This document shows positions 1-9,700 of a stretch of DNA of 46,533 nucleotides, one piece after another (position 1 is the stretch's first letter; every line of letters begins with the position of its first letter). The DNA comes from JBIKWM01 sp044356305 (lineage in GTDB: Bacteria > Bacteroidota > Bacteroidia > UBA10329). A program made the position numbers and the translations under genes. The notes under the pieces were generated by a model that was given only the letters and a program-made list of their open reading frames with translations, was not told the origin of the DNA and did not search any database. The DNA lies in assembly GCA_044356305.1 (NCBI GenBank), contig JBIKWM010000024.1:1-46533 (forward strand). Reading direction: 5' to 3'.

Positions 1-2
1 CC

Positions 3-266
3 ATAAGCATGGACGGGAAGGGCCGTGCCACCGACAATGCCTTCATCGAGCGGCTATGGCGAAGCGTCAAGCACGAATGCATCTATCTCAATTCGCCCAC
101 CGATGGCCGTCAGCTCCGCTCACTGTTGGCCCCGTACTTCGACAGATTCAACAACAGAAGACCTCACCAATCACTGGACGGACTTACACCCGCCCACGCT
201 TACTTTGGCCTACCTGACAACAGACCGAATCATAACCACCGACTACTAATAACAAACCCGCTTTAA
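3..266 (+). CDS. IS3-family transposase (OrfB), C-terminal part, cut by window edge
   Basis: This is the end of a DDE-type transposase of the IS3 family (integrase core). The frame is open to the window edge, so the ATG at position 9 is probably internal. The segment DNAFIERLWRSVKHE holds the third catalytic residue of the DDE triad (the Glu in FIERLW). It is followed by the usual IS3 tail with NRRPHQSLDGLTPAHAY. IS3 enzymes are normally made by frameshifting between orfA and orfB; only the last part of OrfB is visible. The first two catalytic Asp residues and the left end of the element lie outside the window, so it cannot be judged intact or decayed. The family call is secure; the subgroup is not determined. 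Confidence 0.88.
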   Translation: MSMDGKGRATDNAFIERLWRSVKHECIYLNSPTDGRQLRSLLAPYFDRFNNRRPHQSLDGLTPAHAYFGLPDNRPNHNHRLLITNPL

Positions 267-292
267 CTGTCCAACGATTGGGGAGTACCACA
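267..292. repeat. Candidate right terminal inverted repeat of the IS3 element
   Basis: The 26 bases right after the transposase stop run CTGTCCAACGATTGGGGAGT and then ACCACA, ending in CA as IS3-family right ends do. The left end is outside the window, so the repeat cannot be confirmed. The boundary is inferred only from its position close behind the stop codon. Confidence 0.3.
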
Positions 293-335
293 AGGTGCAT
301 CAATTGAATTTCTAGATTCAGAAGAGAATCACCCT

Positions 336-1604
336 ATGAATAGAATCCTACTTTCCGCTAGTTTTGTCCTTTCGACTATGGTGTCCATCGCCCAATGGCA
401 GACATTGCCCACTGCGACTGGCTACGATTTTAAGAAATGCAGTTTTGTTACTGATCAGCACGGGTTTGCTATAGCCACTGTCATGGCCGATGGGTCATAT
501 GTGTTGCTAGAGACCACTGATGGGGGCATGTCTTGGCAGGTAAACACTGCCCAGAGTCCGATAGAGGAGGGCTATTTCGATGTTCATTTTGTGAATTCTC
601 AGACAGGATACATGAGTTTAAGGGGCACATCGGGCCTAGTTTTAGTAAGTAGGATACTTCGTACAGATAATGGCGGGCAGAGCTGGGCTGAGGTCACACC
701 TTCTGGGCTTGCCACGGGCACTGGGCTGGCGGCCATTACTGCCCTTGATGCCGACCACGTGATGCACGGTATCGGAGATCAGATGCACACTACAGCAGAT
801 GGAGGACAGAATTGGGAACTGTACACTTTTGATGGGCTACAACCCACTTCGCTCTCGTTCTTCGATCAACAGACTGGCGCTGTGGGGCTGTGGGACGGTA
901 CTTTCAACTATGGTGGATCAATTGCCTGGACCATCGATGGACAGAACTTTAACATGCTGCCATGGACAGGCCTCTATAATCAGATTGCCAGTGTGCAGCA
1001 GATTGGGCCTTTAGAGATAGTCGGTCTTAGCAGGGGCGAGCCTTTTCAGGGAATCGATCCCACTTTGTATCGCACCACTAACGGTGGCGCAGCTTGGGAC
1101 ACGCTCCACCTCACATTTCTATCATCGGCAATGCAGAGCGGCCTCCAGATTCTGGCATATCCGGATGAGAAACGGCTCATGATATCTGGCGGAACAAGCG
1201 GTCAGATACATCGCAGCGATGACCGAGGCTCCTCTTGGGTGCTCGAGAAAGATACTATCACCCCTCTAACATGCCTGTGCCGCACCCCAACCGATGGCGC
1301 CTTTGCACTTGGCAATGGTGGGCTGGCACTGCACTTGGTAAGCGTCATTTCGGGTAACGAAGACGTGATTACCATGCCACAACTTCACATTTACCCTAAT
1401 CCGACCGATGGTTCCGCGTCAGTTTCATTGCCACTTGGCACTCTGATGATGACCGTGCGTGACATGGCAGGTAGGGTGATTGTTCAGAGATCGGTCATTG
1501 GCCATGACAGGACCCAGATCATGGGCCTCGCTCCAGGCCTCTATTCGGTGGAGACCATCAGTTCCAATGCCAACACAAATTTTGGACGGTTAATGGTTCG
1601 GTGA
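336..1604 (+). CDS. Secreted Asp-box (BNR/Ycf48-like) repeat protein with T9SS type A sorting domain
   Basis: This 422-residue exported protein begins with a signal peptide of about 19 residues ending at SIAQ. The body carries repeated Asp-box turns of the sortilin/BNR or Ycf48-like beta-propeller type: TTDGGMSW, RTDNGGQSW, TTADGGQNW, RTTNGGAAW and RSDDRGSSW. The last 70 or so residues form a T9SS type A C-terminal domain starting at LHIYPNPTDGSASVSLP. By family knowledge this domain directs export across the outer membrane and is cleaved or anchored at the surface. No catalytic residues were recognised, so enzymatic activity is not claimed; the propeller more likely binds a ligand. It stands alone, just after the IS3 end and convergent with the next gene, with a strong terminator between. 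Confidence 0.8.
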   Translation: MNRILLSASFVLSTMVSIAQWQTLPTATGYDFKKCSFVTDQHGFAIATVMADGSYVLLETTDGGMSWQVNTAQSPIEEGYFDVHFVNSQTGYMSLRGTSGLVLVSRILRTDNGGQSWAEVTPSGLATGTGLAAITALDADHVMHGIGDQMHTTADGGQNWELYTFDGLQPTSLSFFDQQTGAVGLWDGTFNYGGSIAWTIDGQNFNMLPWTGLYNQIASVQQIGPLEIVGLSRGEPFQGIDPTLYRTTNGGAAWDTLHLTFLSSAMQSGLQILAYPDEKRLMISGGTSGQIHRSDDRGSSWVLEKDTITPLTCLCRTPTDGAFALGNGGLALHLVSVISGNEDVITMPQLHIYPNPTDGSASVSLPLGTLMMTVRDMAGRVIVQRSVIGHDRTQIMGLAPGLYSVETISSNANTNFGRLMVR

Positions 1605-1651
1605 TTTTCAATAATAGACGCGGTGTTTGAAAAGTAGAGCTTGAATAGGCG

Positions 1652-1686
1652 AAAAAAAAAACGCCCGGTGACCCGGGCGTTCTTTC
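1652..1686. terminator. Bidirectional rho-independent terminator
   Basis: A perfect 9-bp stem, AACGCCCGG (1660-1668) and CCGGGCGTT (1673-1681), encloses the loop TGAC. A run of A on the left serves as the U-tract for the minus strand, and TTCTTTC follows on the right. It sits between two convergent genes and can end both transcripts. Confidence 0.9.
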
Positions 1687-1705
1687 AAAATTTCAGAGGT
1701 AAAGA

Positions 1706-2908
1706 TCAGCCTACAAGTTCGGCCTTTGTGCGCTCCGAGCTGACAGAAGAGGTGTTTTTGAACACATTGCTCTCGCCCAGAGTGGTTTTGCCGATAAATC
1801 GCGGACGGTTGAAGTGGTTGATGTTCTTGTGGCAGGTTATCTGGTAAGCAGTTGAGCTGCCTTGACGAGCAATCTCAACGCTCCAACCCAAGAATATCTG
1901 GTACTGGCGGAAGGTGTACTCATCGTACTTGGCCAGCACTTTGTCGCGGTTACCCATCCAGTTGTGATACCAGTAGTCAATCGTCTTGCTGTAATGGATA
2001 CCTATATTCTCCAGGCTGTGCACCTCAAATCCGGCCTTCTCAAGCTGACGCACATCCCAGTTCACGGGCATAGAGGCATCGGCACCGGAGAAGATGTACT
2101 CGTTCATGAAAAGACCCCAAACGATGTCCTCCTGGTTCGGGCCATAGAATACACTGTCGCGTTCGCGCAGGCAGGCTATTTGGATGTAAAAGATTCCGTC
2201 ATCCTCAAGCATATCGTAGCACTGCCTCATAAACTTGCGGAAGTTCTTCACACCTACGTGCTCGGCCATTTCGAGGCAGGTGATCTTGTTATACTTCTGT
2301 TTCGGAATGTCGCGGTAGTCCATTCGTAGGATACGGGCCTTATCCTCCACACCATTCTCCTTTATCAGATTGCGGGCCCAGTTGGCACCGGCCTCAGCAA
2401 TGGTGACACCAGTGGCGTCAACACCGTAGTGCTTGGCCATGTGAGTCACAAGTGTACCCCAGCCACAACCGATGTCAAGCAGCTTTTCACCTGCCTTAAG
2501 CTGCATTTTCTGGGCAATGAGGTCCATTTTGTTGTCCTGAGCCTGCTCAAGGGTCTCGTTCTCATCGCGGAAGAAGCATGAAGTGTATATCATGCGTGGT
2601 CCGAGAAACCAGTTGAACAGATCATTCTTATCGTCATAATGACTTCGGATGATGCGCTCGTCCTGCTGTTGGGAGTGAATGAGTACCTCCGGGATGAAGC
2701 GGGTGAGAAAGAACTTGTAATGGTGTCCTACGAAATCCCATGTGAAGATCTCGTTCTTGTGTTTCATCACATCCTTGAAATCGCGCACGAGGTCAATGCG
2801 CTGGTGCATGTAGTCTTCAATGAAGTGACCAACGGCCACTGTATTGCCTTTGTAGCGCGATGACAAAGAGGTGTCGTTGACCTTTACAAAATCACAGATA
2901 CGATTCAT
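1706..2908 (-). CDS. Cyclopropane-fatty-acid-synthase family SAM methyltransferase, resembling fungal sphingolipid C9-methyltransferase
   Basis: This 400-residue class I SAM-dependent methyltransferase belongs to the CFA synthase/mycolic acid methyltransferase family, which methylates double bonds in membrane lipid acyl chains. The SAM-binding motif LLDIGCGWG is at 143-151, the acidic/His segment LEMAEHVG at 212-219, and the active-site region IGIHYSKT at 302-309. Several stretches look more like fungal sphingolipid C9-methyltransferases than E. coli Cfa: FLGPRMIYTS (101-110), WGLFMNEYIFSGADAS (264-279) and ARQGSSTAYQIT (347-358). That comparison is from memory, not a search. Fungal enzymes carry N-terminal membrane helices, which I do not see here. 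The substrate could be an unsaturated phospholipid or a sphingolipid. Single gene, convergent with the Asp-box gene and followed by the terminator at 1652. Confidence 0.85.
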   Translation of the reverse strand: MNRICDFVKVNDTSLSSRYKGNTVAVGHFIEDYMHQRIDLVRDFKDVMKHKNEIFTWDFVGHHYKFFLTRFIPEVLIHSQQQDERIIRSHYDDKNDLFNWFLGPRMIYTSCFFRDENETLEQAQDNKMDLIAQKMQLKAGEKLLDIGCGWGTLVTHMAKHYGVDATGVTIAEAGANWARNLIKENGVEDKARILRMDYRDIPKQKYNKITCLEMAEHVGVKNFRKFMRQCYDMLEDDGIFYIQIACLRERDSVFYGPNQEDIVWGLFMNEYIFSGADASMPVNWDVRQLEKAGFEVHSLENIGIHYSKTIDYWYHNWMGNRDKVLAKYDEYTFRQYQIFLGWSVEIARQGSSTAYQITCHKNINHFNRPRFIGKTTLGESNVFKNTSSVSSERTKAELVG

Positions 2909-2963
2909 TTACAGAGGTTTTGGTTTGAATGGGTGTGCTAGGGCCACCCTATTTTGAGGGGGC

Positions 2964-2971
2964 CGAAGATA
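2964..2971 (-). promoter_or_regulatory. Putative -7 box (TATCTTCG) upstream of the methyltransferase gene
   Basis: Read on the minus strand, TATCTTCG matches the Bacteroidota -7 consensus TAnnTTTG except for one T-to-C change, and lies 55 bases before the start codon at 2908. No good TTG (-33) was found at the expected spacing, so the call rests on the repeated use of this box elsewhere in the window. Confidence 0.4.
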
Positions 2972-3001
2972 TACAAAGCTCGATTGGAGTGAAAGCTCCG
3001 C

Positions 3002-6000
3002 TCAGTGCAGAAGCGTTATAGTGCCAGTGGTGCTGTACTTCCTGCCAGTGTACCACGTCAGGTCAATGGTATAGGCATAACCGCCCTGAGGCATTACCTC
3101 CCGGCTGTCGCGGTGTGTTCCGTCCCAGCCTCGGTTCACATCAAAGCTCTGCCAAGCGAGTTTGCCCCATCGGTCAAACACCTGCATGTGGAAATCGACT
3201 ATGCCCTTTTGAATGATCTTGAACTCGTCATTAACGCCATCGCCATTGGGCGAGAAGGCCGATTGGATAAAGAATGTCTCCTGCTCCCATACACGGAACG
3301 GTACAATGGCCGTATCGGGGCAACCCAGCTCGTTCATCACAATGAGTCTCACATCGAATAATCCTGAATCCTGAAACACTCCTTCGGCATTCCAGATATT
3401 ATTCACGTGGTATCCATTTCCGAAATTCCAGTTGGCCGAGTCGGGATGTGCATATTCACTGGTATTCCAGAATTGCATTAATGTGTCAGGCAGCATAAGT
3501 GCAACGCTGTCGGGGAAAAAACTGGCCTGAGGGTGGTTCCAAACTTCCATGGGACCTAACATGAAAGAGTCTTTGCAACCTGTGATGTTGTTCACCACCA
3601 ATTGCTCAACCCAATACCAATTAGGTTCGGTGTAGGTCCAACTCACAGTACTGGCTCCGAGGGCCTCTATCCAGGGTTGGCCTTCGTAAAATCTCCAATA
3701 GGTATTGGTTATGTTCTGAGCGTCATATGAGATGTCCGTAAATACCACAGGAATGTCTGTGCAGACCGAAGTCTCCTCTACTGTAAATCCAGCAACGGGG
3801 CTGGGATTGACAGTTACCGTCTGCGGTGTGGCCTGTGCGGTGCACCCTTCGGCCGTGGTAACTGTAAGATTGACCGTATACGTGCCTGCCACATTGAACT
3901 GATGGGAAGGGTTTTGAATATCGGCAGTATTCGAAGTGGAAGAGGCATCCCCAAAGTCCCATGCCCACTGGGTGGCGTGGGTGCTATTGTCGAAAAAGCG
4001 GATGAAAGCCGAATCACAGACCACTGTTTCCTCTGGCGCAAAGTCGGCTGAAGGAATCTGCCAAACGCTCACAAGGTTCGGCTTGACCATGGTATCGGAG
4101 AATACCCCATTGTCAGCAATCAGAGTCACAGTATATGGGCCTATTCCTGAATACGTATGCGATGGGTTCTGAGTGTTATCAATTGGACTTCCATCTCCGA
4201 AGTCCCATTGCCATGCGATGGGATTGCCAAAGGTGGTATCGGTGAATTGCACGGTGGTGCTACCGCAGTCGTTAACAATGGCCTCTGTAAATCCTGTGTA
4301 CACGTAAGGAGGAAGGATGATATCGACCGGGACGGTACATACGGTGCTGCAACCGAAGGTATCAGTGGCGGTGACGCTCACAGTGTAAAGCCCAGTGCCA
4401 CCATAGAGGTGTGTAGGGCTCTGCTGATCGCTGAAACCACCATCACCAAACTGCCACGCGAAAGTGTAGGGCGCTGTGCCTACACTCACCACAGCATCAA
4501 AACCTGTCTGAGCCCCCAGATAACTGTTGGTCACCGTGCTGCAATCGACCACCGGCAGCGGATGCACCACCACTGTTACGGTCTGAGAGTTGGCCGTGGC
4601 ATTGGGCGGACAAGGGTACGAACTGGTCATCCGAACATAAAACTGGTCGCCATCGGCCACATTGACTGGTGTGAAACTAAGTCCTGTGGCCTGCTGAACC
4701 CCATTCTGAAACCATTGGAATGTGGGAGTGGGGCCACCGAAATAAGGTACCGCGCCTAATGTGATGCTCTCGCCCTGACATATCTCGAGACTTGAGGCGG
4801 TGATGAAGACCTGTGGAGTCACATTGGGCAATACTTCTATCTCAATGCTATCAGGCTTTGACCAACCGCAGCAATTGCTATTGGTCTGCAATGTCACGAG
4901 GTACGTGCCGGGATTGGCATAGCTGTGCGATGGGCCGGCAAGAGATGAGGTGTTCTGAGAACCTGAGCCAGGGTCTCCAAAATTCCAACGATAACCAAGT
5001 ACTGGAAAAGCCGTTGGCCAAGTGGCTGTGAAATTCACATTCTGGTTTGGGCACACAGTTGTGGCTGATGGATTTATGGTCGGCAGATACGGGCTGCCAT
5101 CAATAAAAATATTTACAAAGCTGTTGAGGATGTAGGGCACTCCGTTCGCAACCATGGTCACATCCTGCGCGCCCATGGTGCTGTATTCAATGGTGCTAGG
5201 TGTACCAAGGGTGTTGCCCGGAATTGTAGTGCCCTCATAGTAGAATTGCACAATCCCGTTTGAATTGGTGGTATAGTCAATATCATGGAATGTGCATCCC
5301 TTGTTGGCCACTGTAATATTGGGTTCGACATTCTGGGCCATGTTGCTAACAGTGATCTGAGTGCCCAATGGATCGATAAAAAGATCCTGACTTATTCCTG
5401 TGGCCCCATTGCCTCCAAAACCACCGTTGCCGCCATCAGTACCATCACCACCGGCACCGGCTTGTCCGCAACCGGCCCCCGCCACACCACCTATGCCGCC
5501 TTGGCCGCCAATACCGCCCGGAAAACCACCTATCCCGCCCATTCCCGGTGTGCCCGATACCAGGTCGCAGTCATTCATTTGGCCCCCCGTTCCGTTTGAT
5601 GTTATATAAATGGCGAACGAACCCCCACCGCCTGTGCCGCCAGTGGCACCGGTGCCACCCTGGCCGCCTTCGCCACCGCCACCGCCACCCGAACCTGATC
5701 CGGTGCCCATGAATGGGATGTTCTCTCCGAACGACCCGCCACCGCCACCACCACCGCCACCGCCACCATCGGCACCATCTGTACCATCAAGGCCATCGCC
5801 TGGTACAAAGAAGCCACCACTATGCGATGGGGTTCCGCTGGCCCCGTCAGGTCCATCTGCCCCGTTAGAAGTGCCGTTCTGTCCAGGTTGGCCAAAATTC
5901 TGAACTCCTACTTGGCAATTTGCAAAAAGAGGGATCCCCAGAAAACCGCATGGACCCGGAAGATTAATCTCGTAACCTACACCTGGCGCTCCCCCGTTCC

Positions 6001-6772
6001 CGCCCAAAGGGCCACCGCCTGCCTGCCCCACGGTTCCATCGTATCCTGTGCCTCCACTTATGCTCGGAGGCCACCATACCACTGTGACTCCTGTGCCTTC
6101 AGGTCCGCCATCGCCTCCGTTGCCCCCAGCTGCACTGCCGCCAGACCAACTGCTGCCACCAGCACCACCTGCTGTATTGCCTGATCCACAGGCATTCCCA
6201 TCCTGACCGGCATTCCCATTAACACCATTAGCCCCATCAACCCCTGGAGAACCGTTTACGCCACTAGACCCGTTACCCGCTGTGACACGTAGTCTGTTCA
6301 AAGAGTAATTCGAACAACTGTTAATGTAAATACCATAAGTGGTAATCCCAGATCCTGCACCTGTGGCATCGTCCACAGTGATATGAAGGTCGTGAAGGTG
6401 GAAATCTGTGAGCCCGATGGCTTCGATGGCCACCAACCGCTGAGGTGCGGCCTGTACATTGGCCGCAGTGCGTTGCAGAAGTGTGACGGCTGTATTGCTC
6501 TTGATCCAAGAACCGCTCAGGAAACCGCCTTCTATTGTAACCCCGCTGATGAGTGGAATAGGCGAACTGAGAAGGTATGTGCCTTCCATGAGCCAGATAT
6601 GGTCGGTTCCAGGAGAAACCAGACCAAGTGCGTTGGTCAGCGATGTAGGACTTGTTCTCGTTCCGCTGCCATTGCCATTGGGCGATACATAAATGATATT
6701 GCATTCCTGACCGTTTACCCACATGGGCAACGACAAGAGGAGTGGCAACATCAACCTTAAAAATCTCATCAC
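3002..6772 (-). CDS. Giant surface protein: beta-helix, glycine-rich insert, PKD domains, T9SS type B sorting domain
   Basis: This 1256-residue protein has a signal peptide (1-21, ending at VNG). Next comes a parallel beta-helix-like region with ECNIIYVSPNGNGSG and TYGIYINSCSNYSLNRLRV (about 22-165). A very glycine-rich stretch follows (about 166-455), including a run of 13 glycines, and is interrupted by SFAIYITSNGTGGQMNDCD, which looks like a return to beta-helix. At least four PKD-like Ig domains have their W-x-F-G-D turns near 596, 773, 856 and 938, with a weaker one near 1115. The end (1175-1256) is a T9SS type B (gliding-motility-associated) domain, SAFSPNGDGVNDEFKI then FDRWGKLAW. It overlaps the upstream paralog by 4 bases (ATGA), so the two are almost surely cotranscribed. 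An adhesive or structural role is inferred. Confidence 0.88.
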   Translation of the reverse strand: MMRFLRLMLPLLLSLPMWVNGQECNIIYVSPNGNGSGTRTSPTSLTNALGLVSPGTDHIWLMEGTYLLSSPIPLISGVTIEGGFLSGSWIKSNTAVTLLQRTAANVQAAPQRLVAIEAIGLTDFHLHDLHITVDDATGAGSGITTYGIYINSCSNYSLNRLRVTAGNGSSGVNGSPGVDGANGVNGNAGQDGNACGSGNTAGGAGGSSWSGGSAAGGNGGDGGPEGTGVTVVWWPPSISGGTGYDGTVGQAGGGPLGGNGGAPGVGYEINLPGPCGFLGIPLFANCQVGVQNFGQPGQNGTSNGADGPDGASGTPSHSGGFFVPGDGLDGTDGADGGGGGGGGGGGSFGENIPFMGTGSGSGGGGGGEGGQGGTGATGGTGGGGSFAIYITSNGTGGQMNDCDLVSGTPGMGGIGGFPGGIGGQGGIGGVAGAGCGQAGAGGDGTDGGNGGFGGNGATGISQDLFIDPLGTQITVSNMAQNVEPNITVANKGCTFHDIDYTTNSNGIVQFYYEGTTIPGNTLGTPSTIEYSTMGAQDVTMVANGVPYILNSFVNIFIDGSPYLPTINPSATTVCPNQNVNFTATWPTAFPVLGYRWNFGDPGSGSQNTSSLAGPSHSYANPGTYLVTLQTNSNCCGWSKPDSIEIEVLPNVTPQVFITASSLEICQGESITLGAVPYFGGPTPTFQWFQNGVQQATGLSFTPVNVADGDQFYVRMTSSYPCPPNATANSQTVTVVVHPLPVVDCSTVTNSYLGAQTGFDAVVSVGTAPYTFAWQFGDGGFSDQQSPTHLYGGTGLYTVSVTATDTFGCSTVCTVPVDIILPPYVYTGFTEAIVNDCGSTTVQFTDTTFGNPIAWQWDFGDGSPIDNTQNPSHTYSGIGPYTVTLIADNGVFSDTMVKPNLVSVWQIPSADFAPEETVVCDSAFIRFFDNSTHATQWAWDFGDASSTSNTADIQNPSHQFNVAGTYTVNLTVTTAEGCTAQATPQTVTVNPSPVAGFTVEETSVCTDIPVVFTDISYDAQNITNTYWRFYEGQPWIEALGASTVSWTYTEPNWYWVEQLVVNNITGCKDSFMLGPMEVWNHPQASFFPDSVALMLPDTLMQFWNTSEYAHPDSANWNFGNGYHVNNIWNAEGVFQDSGLFDVRLIVMNELGCPDTAIVPFRVWEQETFFIQSAFSPNGDGVNDEFKIIQKGIVDFHMQVFDRWGKLAWQSFDVNRGWDGTHRDSREVMPQGGYAYTIDLTWYTGRKYSTTGTITLLH

Positions 6773-9700
6773 TTGGTAATGATAACTTTATAGATTTTGG
6801 AAGAGCGAGTCGCAACATCGCTGATTTGCAACGAGTAAGCGCCTGCTCTCAAATCACTTGAATCAATCGTCAAACGGTTTTCTCCGACATTCACTTTTTT
6901 CCGCATCGGTAATGCTACCAGATGACCTGTCACGTCAACCCATTGGAGACTCATTTCACCAGCTCTGGTTGCCACAAAGGTGAGTTGAAGTGGACCATTG
7001 GTGGGGTTGGGTGAAATCGTCAGAAATGAAATACCCTCAATCTCACCGACTCCTACACTTATCTGCACTGAGGTTGTAATTGTGTCGGAACAACCGTATT
7101 GGTTGGTGACCACAAGGGTCACGTCATAACCTCCATTTGAGGCGTACGTGTGCAGTGGGTGCTGACCAGTACCAGTGGTTCCATCGCCAAAGTCCCAAGA
7201 CCACGAAGTTGCAAATAGGCTCTGATCTCCGAACTGGACCACATTCAAGCCTGCATCAGGGTCGAAAATGGTCTGAAACTGAGCAGTAGGGGTAGGGAAC
7301 ACTTGCACCTGCGCAGTCACCTGTGCCGAATCACTCCCAGTTCCACTATATCCCCACATGCTGACATCATAGGTGCCTGAAACCGTGTAAGCATGGGTTG
7401 GGTCGGGTAGGGTGGAGGAGCCACCGTCACCGAAATCCCAGAAATACGTGACAGCATTCTCGCTCAGATTGACGAAATTGACATTCAACGGTGCGCATCC
7501 GCTCACTGCATCAACGTGGAAGTCCACGGTCAGGAGCGGTTCAATTGTCATTGTGGTCTGGCAATCAACGGAGCAACCCAGACTATCTGCCACGGTGAGT
7601 GTAGCGGTATAAGTTCCGGCCTCGGAATAGACGTGAGCAACGTCCGGACCGAAACCAAGCGTGCCATCACCGAATGACCAATAAAAATCGTAGGGAGCCA
7701 GACCTCCACCAGTGACCGCACCGGTGAAGAATGTGGGCATGTCAGACAGAAAGGAATCGGCCTGACAGGTTATTGTAGGTGGAGGGATAATCGTTACCCC
7801 GATGTTGTTTGAGATGGCCTGCTCGCCAGTGGCGCATCCCAATGAAGAGGTCACTGTGCAGCTGACCTGATCACCGTCATTTAGGGCATTCGTAACGAAA
7901 ATCTGTGCATTCGGGCCGGTACTGCCACCGTTGATGGCCCATTGGTATGTGGGTGTTGTGCCCAGATCGGTGCCTGATGCGATGAAGGTCACATCGGCAA
8001 TATCGCAAACGGTGGAACTGGGAGGTAGGTCAGAGCTGATGGATAGGGTCGGTAAGATCACCTCGCCAACATCTAAAGTCACAGAATCAGGAAACGAACG
8101 ACCGCAGCAGTCACCGAATGTGCTAAGTGTGATGAGGTAGGTGCCGGTACTGTCGAAACTGAAATTAGAAAGATTAAAAAAGTTGGCACCATCAAACTCC
8201 AAGGTGTCTCCATAAGGGGTGTACACATCCCAACTGTAGCTATCGGCTGATATCGAACTGTTGAATGAACCAAGGTCGCCCGGGCAAAGTTGGGTAGGTC
8301 CTGCCATCAGGGTAGGATTGTTGCCAGGCGCATCAGTGTACATCTCAATAAAATCGCGATATGTGAATGCGATTCCGTTAATGACTACGGTAAATGTTTT
8401 GCGGCCAAGTGTGGTGAACGACCCTGTGACCGACTGCCCAACTGCATTGTAGGGGGTGCCCCCACTGCCAAAGAACCATTGGATGGTTCCGGTCTCGTCT
8501 GTACGGAATGTGATCGGAGCGTAGGTGCAACCTGAATACTCGACATACACTATGGGTTGCGATAGGCCATAAACATTCTCCATGATCACAGGCTGCCCAC
8601 CGGCCTGCTCGTACATCACCATAGAAACACCATCTGATCCTGCTCCTCCCGGGCCACCCTGACCGCCCTGACCACCATCGCCACCGTTTCCGCCTGCGCC
8701 TGTGTCGCAGTTGAGAAAACCACCACCCGGACCGCCCGGACCACCGATGCCACCCTGCCCTCCGATGCCCCCAGGACCACCTATGCCGGCCATCCCGCTT
8801 TGGAACTCACAATCACGGAATTTCCCGTTAAGCCCATTGCTGGTCACATACACTGCGAATGAACCACCGCCCCCTTGTCCGCCACCGGCACCGTAGCCAC
8901 CCTGACCACCTTCGCCACCGCCACCGCCACCGGCACCGCTTCCGTTGGTGTTAGGCGGAATGGTATCGCCATTGGGGAGGATGATCGGAATGGGAGGTAT
9001 GGCTATCCAAGCAATGCCACCTTGCGCCCCGCCACCGCCACCACCGCCACCACCGCTGCCATTTGTGCCCTGACCGCCTGCTGTGCCGGCCGATGGGGCG
9101 AAGAAACCTCCAGCGTAGGTTGCCGACCCTGGCTGACCGGGCGCCCCCGTCAGTCCGGGTTGACCAGGTTCTCCTGGAGCACCGTCATTAGAAGGTGTCC
9201 GGTCACATTGAGTTGAAATGATCGTGGTGAAAATGCCCAGCCCACCACCGCCCGGAAGACCACCGGCAGGGCCGAATCCTAAATAGCCTGGTTCGCCCGG
9301 GAACGTCTCACCGCCATCGGGAAAAACGTACGTGCCACGGGCACCTCCCCAGCCGCCATCGCCCCCTGCGAAACTGCCAGGGAAGGACCCGCTGCCACCG
9401 ATACCACCGAAGTTGTTCCCGCCCGCATCCTCATAGCCAGGATATCCTTCGGTGCCATACGTGCCTGCCATTCCAGGAAGTCCAGGATTGCCAGGTACTC
9501 CGTTGCCAGCGTTGCCCGCAATGATCCTGCAGCGGATAATCTGGTAGTCGCTGCAATTATTCAGATACAGACCATAGGTGGATATGCCATCGCCAAGGGC
9601 GTTGGAGCACTGAACAGTCAGATCATGAAGTCGGAAATTCTGACGGTTCACAGCGCTGATGGCAATCAGCCTCGGTGGATTCAGGTCAGGGTTAGATGGG

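Noticed and set aside
5400..5903. Proline-rich plus-strand frames in the giant surface protein genes
   Set aside because: They are the reverse complement of Gly codon runs (CCG/CCA against CGG/TGG), not extensin-like genes.
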